A DNA stretch of 64,000 nucleotides from Bradysia coprophila. Lineage: Eukaryota > Arthropoda > Insecta > Diptera > Sciaridae. The position numbers and the translations under genes were made by a program. The stretch is from positions 62,001 through 126,000 of the forward strand of contig NW_023504022.1 of NCBI RefSeq assembly GCF_014529535.1, in the 5' to 3' direction. Of the stretch, positions 11,210 to 22,236 are shown one piece after another (within the stretch, counting starts at the first letter, position 1; the number at the start of each line of letters is the position of its first letter). Under the pieces are notes generated by a model. That model was not told the DNA's origin, ran no database searches, and saw only the letters and a program-made list of their open reading frames with translations.

Positions 11210-12269
11210 TTAAAATGGCTCCGTATGCTTAATTTTTGCCGAAAATGAGCGCTTTTGCATAAGTCGTAAACTTAAAAAAGTATTTATTCTCGTTATTTTA
11301 TTCTCAAAACCTGTAAATAACAATATCAACAACCAACCAACTACAGCACTGAGCACTTGTAGCAAGCGATGAGGCAGACGGGCATACAGTCTTTCGAAGT
11401 ATTGGGCGTTACCTCGAAGTGACTCCCAGTTATGGACAATCATGGGATCCAGAGACGCTGGCGATTTCGCGGGAAAACGGCTTCCCAGTCTGGTATTGTA
11501 TCTGTCCATACGTGCTCCATAGTCTGGACTTCTTGGTGGAAGATTCAACACCGTAATTTCAGGGTGGTTGTTGAACCAGCTTTGAGCAAATGGAAAAGTA
11601 TAGAATGGATTACTGCCCTGTAAAATTAAGATTCGAAGCTGGATTAAATTAAGAAAAGGAATTGGTAATTGACATTCATTTTTCACGTCATGTAAAGAAA
11701 GATAATGCACATAAATCTTGATAATGCATTTGACTCTCGGCAGTACGATATCTAATTCATAACCTCGAGCAATTTAATTGACTTACAATCCGATTGTTGT
11801 GGTGGACAACTTACAACGATTTTACAGTATTTGACTTAGACTTGGGAAAAAATTTTACTTGCACGAAAACCACATTTTTCATACTTTCGTAACAGATTTC
11901 AACAGAAGGGATTAGAATCTCTTCTAAAATTTTGGTGTATCCAACACTATCTAGCTGTTCAGGAATATATGTCATTTCTCCCGGCCCTTGACGGCTAATC
12001 CATCCCCACATTCTACCACTGTTTTGATGCGCATAAAACATTTTCTCGTCAGACAAAATTACGTTGTCCCAGTTTCTGTTCAAGTTTTCTAGCGCAAAAA
12101 CCAGTCTTGCTCGTCGCTCTTGAAATGTTAACTGTGGAAATATTTCCATTTCACAGAAAATACGTTTTAAGATCGGAGTGGAAATCAGAGAAGGATAACT
12201 CGCGACAATATAATTGACTGGACGTCGCTTACTACTTTTTTTGATATATTTTTCGATTTTTCGTATTGT
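11210..12269 (-). pseudogene. Tc1/mariner-like transposase relic with a 241-bp intron
   Basis: Minus-strand coding remnant in two exons. Exon 1 (12269-11859) carries TIRKIEKYIKK helix-turn-helix-like sequence and NWDNVILSDEKMF with the first catalytic Asp, followed by the 'GxMWGWIS' region. Exon 2 (11617-11210) has QGSNPFYTFPFAQSWF and LPPRSPD, the region around the second catalytic Asp and the NP-E block. A GT...AG intron (11858-11618) joins them in phase 0. The second Asp is replaced (QGSN where QDNA-like is expected) and the third acidic residue region is shortened, so it is catalytically dead. The N-terminal domain is missing here (see 12418-12552). Confidence 0.75.
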
Positions 12270-12417
12270 CTACTAGTTTTATACATATTTTTTAACTTCT
12301 TAAAAATGATCAAACAACTCAACAAAATCATACATCTTAATTTTGTATAGAAACTAAATTAATTTATTAAAAAATATCATCAGCTCTATTCACACTTTTT
12401 AATATTCAGCATTTAAA

Positions 12418-12552
12418 ATGCAAATATCGAATCCATCTAAACATTTGTCTATGGCTCAGCGAGGAGCGATTATCGGGCAACATTTAGGTATCCATTTACA
12501 AATGACAAAAAGCCAGATCATCAACGAGAGGCGCGAGTTGGCTAAGCGCTAG
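12418..12552 (+). pseudogene. Tc1-like transposase N-terminal fragment, opposite strand
   Basis: A 44-codon frame beginning ATG with SNPSKHLSMAQRGAIIGQH, which resembles the first helix-turn-helix of Tc1-like transposases (LS..eRG.Ii..h). It ends at TAG after RRELAKR. It lies beside, but points away from, the minus-strand transposase body that lacks this domain. An internal inversion of one element is possible, or it is an independent fragment. Confidence 0.4.
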
Positions 12553-12626
12553 AAAACTTAACTAGAGATTCGTTCGAACGGACCGGCAATAAAAAACACA
12601 TGTTTATCGAGACCAGCAAATAGCCT

Positions 12627-13107
12627 TTAGATGACCGATATATACAGCCCAATAAGAAGTGGTGTTGTCAGTTGTGGAATATGGGGAAAGTCTCTAGACA
12701 ATTGACCATGTTCCGAGCAATATAGCATAATGTTGTCAAATGTATTACTAAAAACTTGTGCTGCGACATAGACCTTCATTTTTAGTTTCGATGGATCAAT
12801 ATGTATGTTCTGGCGAAATTTTCCGTAGAAGACGCGTTGCGCTGCCGAAATTCTTACTGTAAAATTCTCTAACATCATCCCAGCTTGCAGTCTTGGTGAT
12901 GTTTGGAGTTTGATGGTTGTTCGTGGAGTAGTAGTCCCACGCGTTAGAAACAGAATGAGTCAAGTTTTTTGTGTATAGGTTGTTTCGAATGACTTTAAGT
13001 ATGTGCGGCGGGTCGAAACAGTGAGTGATTGAATTTCCTTTGACAACGTATTCAAAAATTTGCCCTGTTTGTATACACGGTGTTCCCACCGACTTGTGCT
13101 TGGACAA
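12627..13107 (-). pseudogene. P-element/THAP9-like transposase fragment, frameshifted
   Basis: Two overlapping minus-strand frames, 13107-12796 and 12878-12627, together resemble the P-element transposase region after the catalytic core. FDPPHILKVIRNNL corresponds to the conserved 'DxPHLLKxxRN' block. It is followed by SWDDVREFYS and DPSKLKMKVYVAAQVFSNT. A frameshift near 12800 separates them. The catalytic and THAP regions are absent. Its relation to the P-like element at 23082-32799, which lacks this region, is unknown. Confidence 0.7.
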
Positions 13108-13896
13108 GTATTATACTCTCGTTAAAACGCATTTTCTTATTAGTTAGAAACGGTGGTACTAAACGTGATGTAATTTTGATGAAGACTGTACTTTGAATGA
13201 GAAGCACCGTAACCAGGAAGTCACTGAAATTTAGCGTGACGTCATTTGTGTATGGGCCCTGATGTTTCATCTATTAGATACATTCATTGTTCAAGTGGAA
13301 TTGTATGTTGACTGATTATAATTTTTTTTAATTTGTTAACATTGAAAATTCAATAAAGATGCTTCTTTATTGCAAGCGCAGCGCTGCGCCTTAATTCATA
13401 ACTGTCCCGGCATCTATTACACGATGCCCGCAGGGCATCGTTGTTTCTAAAAATGTAAAAAGTAGATAGGCGTGTTTTGTGGGGTGGCGAGATGGGAAAA
13501 AGTTGAGTTCGGACCTAGGTTAGGACTGAGGCCGTACCTCGGACCTAATGATTTTACGGTTGATTTCAGTAGAGCTTTTGATGCTGATTCAGGAAATGTA
13601 GGTAAAAAAAATTTTTATATGTCGCTTGGCCGCTAGGTGGCTTCAAAGTCGGAATTTTTGAAACGAAAAATGACTGCCATTCCGCGTAAAATTAATGGAT
13701 TGCCGTGAAATTGTGTCTAAAGGGTTTTCGAGGTCGGCGCTTCCGAATAAAAACATTTGAGAGCGGCCACATGCATGTGAGCCACCGCAAATTACCAAAA
13801 AGTGGTTTTTTGGGTGGTTTTTCTCAATTTTCTCAAAAACGGTACATAGAATTTTTGTGCAGGTCTTACCGTTGATAGCCGCTAAAAATACGAAGT
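13108..13896. other. Non-coding repeat-family sequence
   Basis: No gene supported. A short GC-rich patch with the hairpin-like GATGCCCGCAGGGCATC lies at about 13423-13439. The 13500-13890 stretch shares phrases such as TTCTCAAAAACG with 16800-16880, suggesting the same dispersed repeat. Confidence 0.4.
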
Positions 13897-14661
13897 GACT
13901 ATTCGCACGCGCGTGCGAATAGTCTTTCCTTCAGCCGCACAGTGTTCCAAAACGTTACTGCCACATTCATAAATCTATTTTTGACATCAGTACGTCACTT
14001 TGCGACCCCTTTATGTCCGGAATTACCGTACAGTAACAGTAGACTTTCGAAAAACCAAGAAAAAATTTTGTTGGTTTTTTGGGTTTTGGAGCCCATTTTC
14101 CCCGTGAGGGGTTTGTAAATTTTCCTTGTTAAATATAAAATTCCTAAGGACGTTGCAACTTGCATTGAGACACCTCAAGCATACTCCTTATGGTATTTTC
14201 TATGTTCCCGAACCTACCTGCTCACCAATCGCTGTAAAACAGATCTCTTATTCCACATTTTCATCAATAACCAAAAAAAATCAAAAAAGCCTCATGAAAT
14301 AAAATCGTTGTCTTTAACATTTCTGCAGTAGTAAGTGAAGGCGAGAGGCAGGGGAACATAGAAAATACCATAAGAAGTGTGCTTGAGGTGTCTCAATGCA
14401 AGTTGCAACGTCCTTAAGATTTTTATATTTAACAAGGAAAATTTACAAACCCCTCACGGGGAAAATGGGCTCCAAAACCCAAAAAACCAAGAAATTTTTT
14501 TCTTGGTTTTTCGAAAGTCTACTGTTACTGTAGGGTAATTCGGTACATAAAGGGGTCGCAAAGTGACGTATTGACGTCAAAAATAGATTTATGAATGTGG
14601 CAGTAACGTTTTGGAACACTGTGAGCCGTAGGCTATTCGCACGCCGCGTGCGAATAGTCAC
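13897..14661. repeat. Large foldback inverted repeat (about 765 bp)
   Basis: Left arm about 13897-14215, right arm about 14345-14661, loop about 130 bp. The arms share AAAACGTTACTGCCACATTC, GTCACTTTGCGACCCCTTTA, CGAAAAACCAAGAAA, CCCGTGAGGGGTTTGTAAAT, AACGTCCTTA and TATGGTATTTTCTATGTTCC (or their complements). The outer ends are the palindrome TATTCGCACG...CGTGCGAATA. No transposase. Confidence 0.85.
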
Positions 14662-14790
14662 TCTTATGTTTGTTGACTATTGGGACGCGCGTGCGAATAG
14701 CCATTGTTACAGGTGTGGACTATTGGGACGTGCGTGCGAATAGCCAAACCTACAGGTGTAGACTATTTGGACGCGATACAAATTCGTGAA
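14632..14790. repeat. 43-bp tandem repeats with a GC palindrome core
   Basis: Units start at 14632, 14675, 14718 and 14761, exactly 43 bp apart. Each has a near-palindrome based on CTATTCGCACG/CGTGCGAATAG, with GGGACG variants in some arms, plus a spacer ending TACAGGTGT. The same unit recurs at 16881-17040. Confidence 0.85.
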
Positions 14791-14930
14791 ACATGATTTC
14801 ACGGCGCGTAAAAGATTGGATCTTGGCTTTCAGCAAAACGGTGTGTGAATAGGTATTTACACAAGTTTTATAAGAGTTTAAATGACCATTGCCATAGCTG
14901 ATCCCCATAACTTACGGTGCAACGGCCTAC

Positions 14931-14952
14931 TTCTTCTTCTTCTTCTTCTTCT
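14931..14952 (+). repeat. (TTC)n microsatellite, 3' tail of RTE element
   Basis: A run of TTC units directly after the minus-strand RTE stop codon. On the minus strand it is a (GAA)n tail, as is common at RTE 3' ends. Confidence 0.8.
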
Positions 14953-14955
14953 TTT

Positions 14956-16245
14956 TCAGCCTGTTTCTATCCACTGCTGGATGTAGGCCTCTCCAACTTC
15001 TTTCCATTTCGTACGATCCATTGCCATTTGCTGCCAGTTTGTACCTGCAATATTCTTAATTCCGTTTGTCCATCTCTCTGGTGGTCTACCTATAGCTCGT
15101 CTTTTATATGGTCGCCAGTTCATGATCTTTTTGGTCCAACGTTCGTCTGTCCTTCTTGCAATATGTCCCGCCCAGCTCCATTTCAGAGATGCTATTCTTT
15201 CCATGACATCAACGACCCTGGTTTGTTGTCTAATCCATTGATTCGTCATTCTGTCTCTGAGTGTTATTCCAAGCATACTCCGTTCCATGGCTCTTTGTGT
15301 CACTCTCAATTTATCTTCGGATGCTTTTGTTAAAGTTAACGTTTCCGCTCCATAAGTGAGCACTGGAAGGACACAAGTGTCGAAAACTTTGCGTTTTAGA
15401 CTATTATTCATTTTGCTTTTGAAAATTAGTCTGAGTTTTCCGAACGCTGCCCATGCAAGACCAATCCTACGTCTTATTTCTGCAGTTTGGTTGTCCAGAC
15501 CTAACTTCAGTTTATGTCCTAGATATACATAGCTGTCGACTCGTTCAATGACAGTGTCACCAATTTTGATTTCTCTATCGTCCCCGATGTTGGTCATGAC
15601 TTTTGTTTTCGATAAGTTCATCTTGAGGCCAACTTTGCTCGCCTCTTCACTTAACTGTTGTAGCATAAGCTGAGCCTGACCTAGATTCGCTGCTATCGGT
15701 ACAATGTCATCAGCGAAGCGGAGATTGCTCAGGTACTCTCCACTTATCTTTATTCCCATTTTACTCCAGTTTAACTTCCTAAAAATACTCTGCAGAATCG
15801 CCGTGAATAATTTCGGTGAAATGGTGTCACCCTGCCTTACACCTCGGCCAATTCTGAATTTTTCCGTGCTCTTATGAAGTTTTATACATGAAGTAGCATT
15901 TTTGTACACATATCGAATTGTGTTGGAGTACCTTGAGTCTACTCTACATTCGTCTAATGCGTCCAATATCGACCATGTTTCCACTGAATCGAAAGCTTTT
16001 TCGAAGTCTATGAATAGCAAGACTATGTCGATGTTGTATTCACGACACTTCTCAATAAGCGTTCTCATCACCTGCAAATGGTCGTTTGTGCTGAAACCAG
16101 ATCTGAAAGCAGCTTGTTCAACGGGTTGGTAGAAGTCGAACTTGTTAGTGTTCCTCTTCGTAATGATTTTCATAAACAACTTGTAGAGTGTTGACAATAG
16201 GCTTATGGGTCGGTAATTTTCCAGCTTTGTTATGTCTCCTACAGC
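14956..16245 (-). pseudogene. RTE-clade non-LTR RT, 5'-truncated but otherwise open
   Basis: An open frame of about 430 codons with a complete RT core: GDITKLENYRPISLLS, FIDFEKAFDSVE (motif A), GVRQGDTISP (motif B) and RFADDIV (motif C, F-A-D-D). It ends with the RTE-type C-terminus: LTYGAETLTLTK, MERSMLGITLRDR, WAGHIARRTDERWT, GRPPERWTN. The APE endonuclease and the first RT motifs are lost by 5' truncation near 16245, typical of target-primed insertion. The ATG giving a longer frame (16254) lies in the flank and is probably fortuitous. Confidence 0.88.
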
Positions 16246-16880
16246 ATCGGCCAATCAGAAATATGATACTTATGCATAAGATTCGATAGCTAGTAGGACC
16301 TAGAGTTTTACGAATCCTCAGGCTTTTTTTAGATTTATCAGTTTGGGCGATCGAGTGAGCTCGATCATGAAACACAGATCTAATGATCCTTTGTTTCCTT
16401 CCCGTTTCATCATATTAATCACTGATCCAAATTTTTATTTTCGAAAAATTGTTTTAGGAAAATGATCCAGCATCAACTACATTAGATTAGATTATTGCCG
16501 GTCCAAATGAAAACAGATTCTTTTTCTTTGAATCGATGCCTTATGATGATATTGTCTACGTAAACACGAAATTCAAGCGACACAAAGATCTCAACTGTGA
16601 AATAAAATTTTGGTGCCACACCTTCAGGCTCCGGAAACATCGAGTGACCTAAAATCTAAAATCGGTCCAATGACCTCGGACATAACAATTTTGTTCTAGG
16701 ACCCCCTCAACTTTCATTTTTGAACATTTGTCCCGAAGAGACCAAATCTCTACGACGCCATCTTGTAACCGTACCTACATTAAAGTTGGCGCACTGAATT
16801 GACACATTTTCCAACTTTTCTCAAAAACGCTTCCGCCGATTTGATATGTACCTCAATCGATAGGTATTTTTAGGGCCGAT
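16246..16880. other. No gene seen
   Basis: AT-rich sequence between the RTE truncation point and the 43-bp repeats. Its last 80 bp resemble 13800-13890. No supported coding sequence. Confidence 0.4.
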
Positions 16881-17040
16881 GCTATTCGCACGCGCGTGCG
16901 AACAGTCTTTCTTACGGTTGTAGGCTATTCGCACGCGCATGCGAATAGTATTTCCTACGGTTATAGGCTATTCGCACGCCGCGTGCGATTAGTCATTCTT
17001 ATGTTGGTTGACTGTTGGGACGTGCGTCCGAATAGTCTCC
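16881..17040. repeat. Second array of 43-bp palindromic repeats
   Basis: Units at 16881, 16924, 16967 and 17010, exactly 43 bp apart, with cores CTATTCGCACGCGCGTGCG and variants. It is homologous to 14632-14790, including the following CTGTAGG and GGATCTTG...AAACG...TGTGTGAA flank. The two arrays sit on either side of the RTE insertion. Confidence 0.85.
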
Positions 17041-17948
17041 ACCTGTAGGATTGGCTCCACAACTTGTAGCATGATTCTTCAGTATTAAATGGATCTTGCT
17101 TTTCAAGAAAACGTTGTGTGAAGATGAGCTCAGGGTCTTTATGACAAATAAATGAAATTATTATTATGTATTCACACTGTATTTTTGAGTGTGTAAATGA
17201 CAATTTTGATCAGCTGAACGATTAATACAATTTTTTAGTGTCATTGTTTAAAGGGAATAACTGTTCTTGCCCATTTTTAATCTTCATTTTTGATATGTTT
17301 ACTTTTTCAGCATTCTTTCAAAATAGTCTCAATTTAGACTAATGTATGACAGTTGCTTTCAATACAACTTATATTCAATTTCCAGACGCACTAAAAAAAA
17401 GGTAGAGCGGAGTCGTCAATTTTTCTCTTTATTTCACGGAAAATTTCACAATAAATATTTAGAAAGTTTAATGTCCTATCATAATTTGTAGCTCGGTCCG
17501 CAAATTTGTTGTTCAAAACGAATAATGTGAGAAAAACCTCATTTCTCCATACAAAGTCAGCAGTTTCTCATCATTGGAACATTTGAAACGTCGGTCAAAA
17601 ATAGCACAGGTCACTTTCACTTGTGAACAAGACACTATCTGTAATATGCTGGCTAACATGTTAAAATCAATCCTCTCTCCTTCGCGATTAAATTTATTGA
17701 GATGAATAATTAAAATAAAATCGAGGTAAAAATTCGACCCACCCATTGCTTTGGGGAGACAATAGTAGCGTTGTTTTTTGAAATAAAAAATCAAAGAAAC
17801 CGGTATTTTACGAAGTCAGGAGGGTCAAATTTTTAAAAAATATATTGGCCCAAAAGAGTGGCTTTGTTAGTGCTGTGTCAGCTTGAATTCGTAACTTATT
17901 TAGACATCATGACAAACGCGAAGTTTAGATTATCCCCATCACATGTAG
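17041..17948. other. No convincing gene
   Basis: AT-rich. A 93-codon minus-strand frame at 17794-17513 has no family I recognise and no supporting context, so I leave it uncalled. Confidence 0.4.
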
Positions 17949-18296
17949 CCTGAGGAACATGCTGAACAGTGGCGAGAATATGAAGGAGGAAGACATACGA
18001 AATTCTTCCTTTCTGAACAGAACAGTAAATGGTCCAAGGAACTGGTCAGCATGGACCGAAATCGCATTGCGAGGGTGGTAGGAGCGATTACCGGGCACTG
18101 TGGTCTGAACAGGCACCTTAGGAAGATGAGGCTCTCGGATACATCTAAGTGCACCTGCGGGTTGGAAGATGAGACGGGCATCCATGTCTTATGTGACTGT
18201 CCCAAATTCTTCCAACTAAAACGCAGGATTCTTGGTGATTACACCTTGACGCCTTCCGACACATTGGACAGGTTCCAGTGCGTGATTTTGAATTAA
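17949..18296 (+). pseudogene. Non-LTR retrotransposon C-terminal fragment (zinc-motif end)
   Basis: Opens right after a TAG at 17946 and runs 115 codons to a stop at 18296. It contains AITGHCGLNRHLRKM and CTCGLEDETGIHVLCDC, the 'LTGHxxLNxHLxxxG...CxxCGxxExxxHxLxxCP' block that follows RNase H or ends the ORF in jockey/I/R1-like elements. RT and endonuclease are absent. Confidence 0.75.
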
Positions 18297-18770
18297 ATTA
18301 CCTGCGAAAGGATAAGGCCTATCGATTGCACAGCATTTGATCATCAAATACTAAACATTTCATATTAAAATATTCGATTTTCGATTCAACTTTTACAAAA
18401 TTCCAATTGAACCATTTTGCGGTTTGTAAACATCAACAATGTTTCTGATTGATGTACGTCAAAATGGTAGTGTTAAACGTACTAGATCAAAAGGTGTCAA
18501 AAATGGTACGCTTTTTGTGAGCGCTAAAATTTTTAAAAGTTCATGTTCGTAACTTCACATGCAAAGGTTTAAATAAATTTAAGTTGCAGTAACAACTGTT
18601 GTACTGAAGTAACTTTCATATGTAAAAAATATCAAATTTTTTCGGTAATTTGCTGACCGTCGATGTCGTGGGATTGTTGCGATGAGATGATTTGATTTTT
18701 TCAAAAATCCATAGTGTGCTGTCTAATTAGACGACCACTAAGACATTTTATTCGGAATTTTTTTTTAAAA
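18297..18770. other. No gene seen
   Basis: AT-rich spacer between two retroelement fragments. Nothing supported. Confidence 0.4.
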
Positions 18771-21353
18771 TTAAACATCGTTTGATAAAATATAAAATAT
18801 TTCATCCAACTGCTCGTCGTTTACAAATGTTCCCATTACACGGGCAGCATTTGTTCTTTGTATTGCGAGGCTTATGCGTTGTGTCAGGTATTGCTTTGAT
18901 CGTAGTTCTCCTGTTGACATTTTAAGAAGATTTCCCAACTTTCCAACAAAGTCCAAAGCCTCCGCGCACCATGGTCCCAGTGTTTCACATGAAAAAGGTA
19001 AAAAAATGTAGTTATCTTCAACGAGTTTTTTGTAGTTATTACATTTTTCTGTTGCTCCTCGTCGCGCCACACTGCCAGTTCCTAACGATGATGAATGTAC
19101 GTATGAAGGCGCGAGTGTATCTCTTATCGTAGCATCCCATACGAGCATTTTACCATTGTACCATGGGACCAAAGTAACGCCATCTGCTCTTTTTCCACTG
19201 TCTCTGAAAATTTGAGGTTCGAGTCTTGCTGGGATATTGGCTGACCGAAGACCTCTGCACAAAATGTTGTTCATGTCGCTGTGACAGGCGTGTCTTCCAG
19301 CACTAAATTTACAGGACAGGCCGTGAATTCCATTCTCATCTACTTGGGCTCCACATTTGCATTTGTGTGGTATGCAAATGTCACATCCTAAACGCAATGC
19401 AACCGAGATACGAAAAGTATTTTTGTAGAATAAACTTCTAATTTGTCGTGATGGTAGTACGGTTAACCAGGCACTAGATTCCTTTGCAATTGAAGCGTTG
19501 TATCGTGCTTTTTGTTCTTCTGTTAACAGCGTTAATGAATTCACGATTTTTTCAATGGAGATGATGTCCCATGCTTTTTGTATCATTTTGTTTTCTGGTA
19601 AGTTGTTGTCATATATCGCTGACCACAATCGTAAGCTATCCGTGTAACTTGCAATGACCGACTCATCCGAAATTTGTGGAAACATCATGTTGACGAGTTC
19701 GGCCACCGAATTGACGGAAGCTAGAAATGCTGGTAGTGCGATATCTTTGATTTTTCTGATCCCAAGGCCTCCATTTTGTATTGAAAGACTGGCAATTGTC
19801 CACTGTCCATCATTTAGACAAGAATTTATTGTTTTTTCTAAAGCAAGCTTAATCATATTGTCCATGTCATAAAGATGTTCTTCAAAATTGAAACAGCAGC
19901 TTGTTCTCAGTAAGTACGTTAATTTCGGTATCGTGAAGCAGTGTTTCAGGATATAGAAAGCGACGTGATGTTTCAAATTACTGAGCCGTTCAATCAATGT
20001 CGATAACTCAATTTTCTTTTTCGCCAGAATTCTTCTCGTTGCAGTTTCTGTCAGAGGTGCTCCAAGTAATTCCAGATCTTCAGTTACGATTTTTATTTCT
20101 GGTGTTACTTCGTTGAAATTCGCTATTATTGAGTCCTCCGGTGTCGAACAGAAGAACAATTCGCATTTTGATATATTCACATTCAGGCCGATTTTTTTGC
20201 ATTCGATTATGAGTTTTCTGAGGTCTGACAAAACTAATTCTGGTTCTCCACACAAAGTGTCGTCGTCCAGATACCATAAATTCAACTCTGAAGCCATTCC
20301 TTCGATGATTGGTTGTATGCTCAAGCTAAATGCCAACGGACCGCACGGGTCTCCTTGCTGAGCACCTACTTGTGATGTAATGATATCGTTTCCGAAGAAC
20401 AAGAATGAAGGTTTCGAGTAGCACTGCCACATGAAGGGGTAAATGCTGGGTGTGTGCTTTTTGATTTCATTGAGCATTACGTCTCTTTCTACGGAATTAA
20501 AAGCGTTTTCAAAATCGATTTTCAATAAAATCTTACTTGAATTCCTGTTCAGCAGCAAATACGTTCTGGTCGCGTGTACTGCTGCTTCGCATCCGCCAGG
20601 AGTATTGACGCCTATCTGTGTTGGTCGGAGATAGTCACCGCTTTCATTTCGAACAAATTTGCATGCTAATTTCGCAGCCAGTCTTCGATAGGCAGAACCA
20701 ACAGCGATCGGTCTCAGTCCACCGCACTTCTTTGATAATGCACATAATGTTGCTCCGTAAATGATTGGACAAATCGATGATATAACTTTTCCTGATAGCA
20801 TCAGATTTTCCAGGTTCGTTATTGATTGTAATAACTTTGGAGCAGCGTCACTGTTGGATGTTGTAATCAAATCCTTCAAATGTTGAGGTCGTATTCCGTC
20901 TATTCCAGATGCTGAACCATTTGCAAAAGATTGTATGGAGTCATAAACTTCTATCGTGGTCGTATTTGCTGTTGCAATGATCGATATTTCGGGAGGTTCT
21001 GGGAAATTCAATTGACTGCTTGGTGCAGGATGTTTTGCTTGCAATTGGTGTAGAGTGGAAACGTTTTGTTTTACTAATCCTTCCGTTGATACTAGAAGTT
21101 TGACAGCACCTCGAACGTCTCCTGCCGAAATTTTCGACTCAATTCGTTTGGTCAAATCAGCCTGTTTTGTACCATTGGACGCTTGTACGTTCGGCAGCTG
21201 GAGATCGTTTATGTTTTTCTTTACTATCCTGACCAACGAATTCGATTTCAATTTCTTTTCTGGTATTTGAAAGGCTGCGTAAGAGAAAAACAAAAGATCA
21301 CACCAACTCTTAATGTCGTTCTTTTGAACACATTTATCGATGATTTTAGACAA
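18771..21353 (-). pseudogene. RT with C-terminal endonuclease-like domain, N-terminally truncated
   Basis: 860 codons open on the minus strand, with a TAG seven codons upstream (21372-21374). The first codon of the frame is TTG, so the N-terminus is missing. RT motifs: GSASGIDGIRPQHLKDLI, LKIDFENAFNSVERD (A), GAQQGDPCGPLAF (B) and LWYLDDDT (C). The C-terminus has a C2HC-type CKCGAQVDENGIHGLSC, then KRADGVTLVPW and LVWDATIRDT, resembling a PD-(D/E)XK restriction-like endonuclease. It is homologous along its length to the intact 1077-residue protein at 46778-50011, which has a PHD finger this copy lacks. The third residue after the YLDD box is Asp rather than Gly. Confidence 0.85.
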
Positions 21354-21893
21354 ATTATATGAGCAACAACTCTATGATTTGATTGTTTTTTTTGCGCTAT
21401 CATTTTTCCATTTAAGAAATGTTACAGTGAAACATTTTCTTTGGTTCAAGTGAATTCATCCTTTTACAAATTGTAACAGTGAAAGGGTTTCACCGATTTT
21501 ATTTAATTTACGCCTTCAAGAATCTTTTGCGACTTTCGAACGGATCTTAAATAAATAATTACCAAATAAACGTTTCCCGTAATTCATTGTTAATTTAAAT
21601 AAAAGGCTAATCTAAGGTAGTGCCGACGCGCTTCGGCTATTAGTGTAAACCTTTTTGCGAAGAAAGATCTGACCACATCTAATAACAATTATTGTTCATT
21701 CTAATACAAATAATTTTGCTATAAAAAAATTAGATTATATTGGAGGATTAATTTTGAATAAATGTTCAAACGCAATCTTTGATTCCAACAGATTATACAG
21801 ACTGCAGTTCTGTAGTCTATATAAAAGCTTTTACAAGCAATTTATCATGAGCAGCGAGTAAGATATATAAGAGACTAGTATCGTTGCTTGTTT
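21354..21893. other. No gene seen
   Basis: AT-rich spacer up to the target-site duplication of the next gypsy element. No supported feature. Confidence 0.4.
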
Positions 21894-21897
21894 ATAC
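21894..21897. repeat. Target-site duplication ATAC (left)
   Basis: ATAC immediately before the 5' LTR, matched by ATAC at 37198-37201 after the 3' LTR. Confidence 0.85.
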
Positions 21898-22042
21898 TGT
21901 GGTGGCGATCATAGATTGCCTTTAAATTATAATTAACAGAGTAACCTCCAAGCTTAGTTATAAATACCCTGTACGACTGTGAAATAAATTCATTCCAGTT
22001 TTGGATATAGACGAGTGAACAACGCGTTTCTCTTCCTCCACA
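21898..22042 (+). repeat. 5' LTR, gypsy element 2
   Basis: TGTGGTGGCGATCATAGATT ... CTTCCTCCACA. Matches 37053-37197 apart from CCAAGC versus CCAAAC. Contains TATAAATA-like sequence and GAAATAAATTC, possible core promoter and polyadenylation elements. Confidence 0.93.
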
Positions 22043-22045
22043 AAT

Positions 22046-22058
22046 TGGTGACCCCGAC
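22046..22058 (+). promoter_or_regulatory. Primer binding site TGGTGACCCCGAC
   Basis: Lies three bases after the 5' LTR. It is identical to the site in the minus-strand gypsy copies. The cognate tRNA is not assigned here. Confidence 0.7.
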
Positions 22059-22236
22059 TTTGAACGTTTACTTGTAAACCTCGAGTCAGCAACAAATTGT
22101 TAAAAACTTTGATTTGATTTTTACAATTCAATCAAACTTTTAACACAAAGTTTTTGTCTTACTGTCCAGATCAAATATCTGTGGAGACAAAAACCAAAAA
22201 CCCTTCAAACCCAACTGTTGAGTTTACCACTTAATA

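Noticed and set aside
13423..13445. Hairpin GATGCCCGCAGGGCATC as a terminator
   Set aside because: No adjacent gene or U-tract. Intrinsic terminators are not expected in this genome.
14931..16260. Target-site duplication for the RTE insertion
   Set aside because: The two flanks share only CGGCC near the breakpoints, which is too short and too uncertain to call.
17513..17794. 93-codon minus-strand ORF
   Set aside because: No recognisable motif, no neighbouring coding exons and ordinary length for chance in AT-rich DNA.
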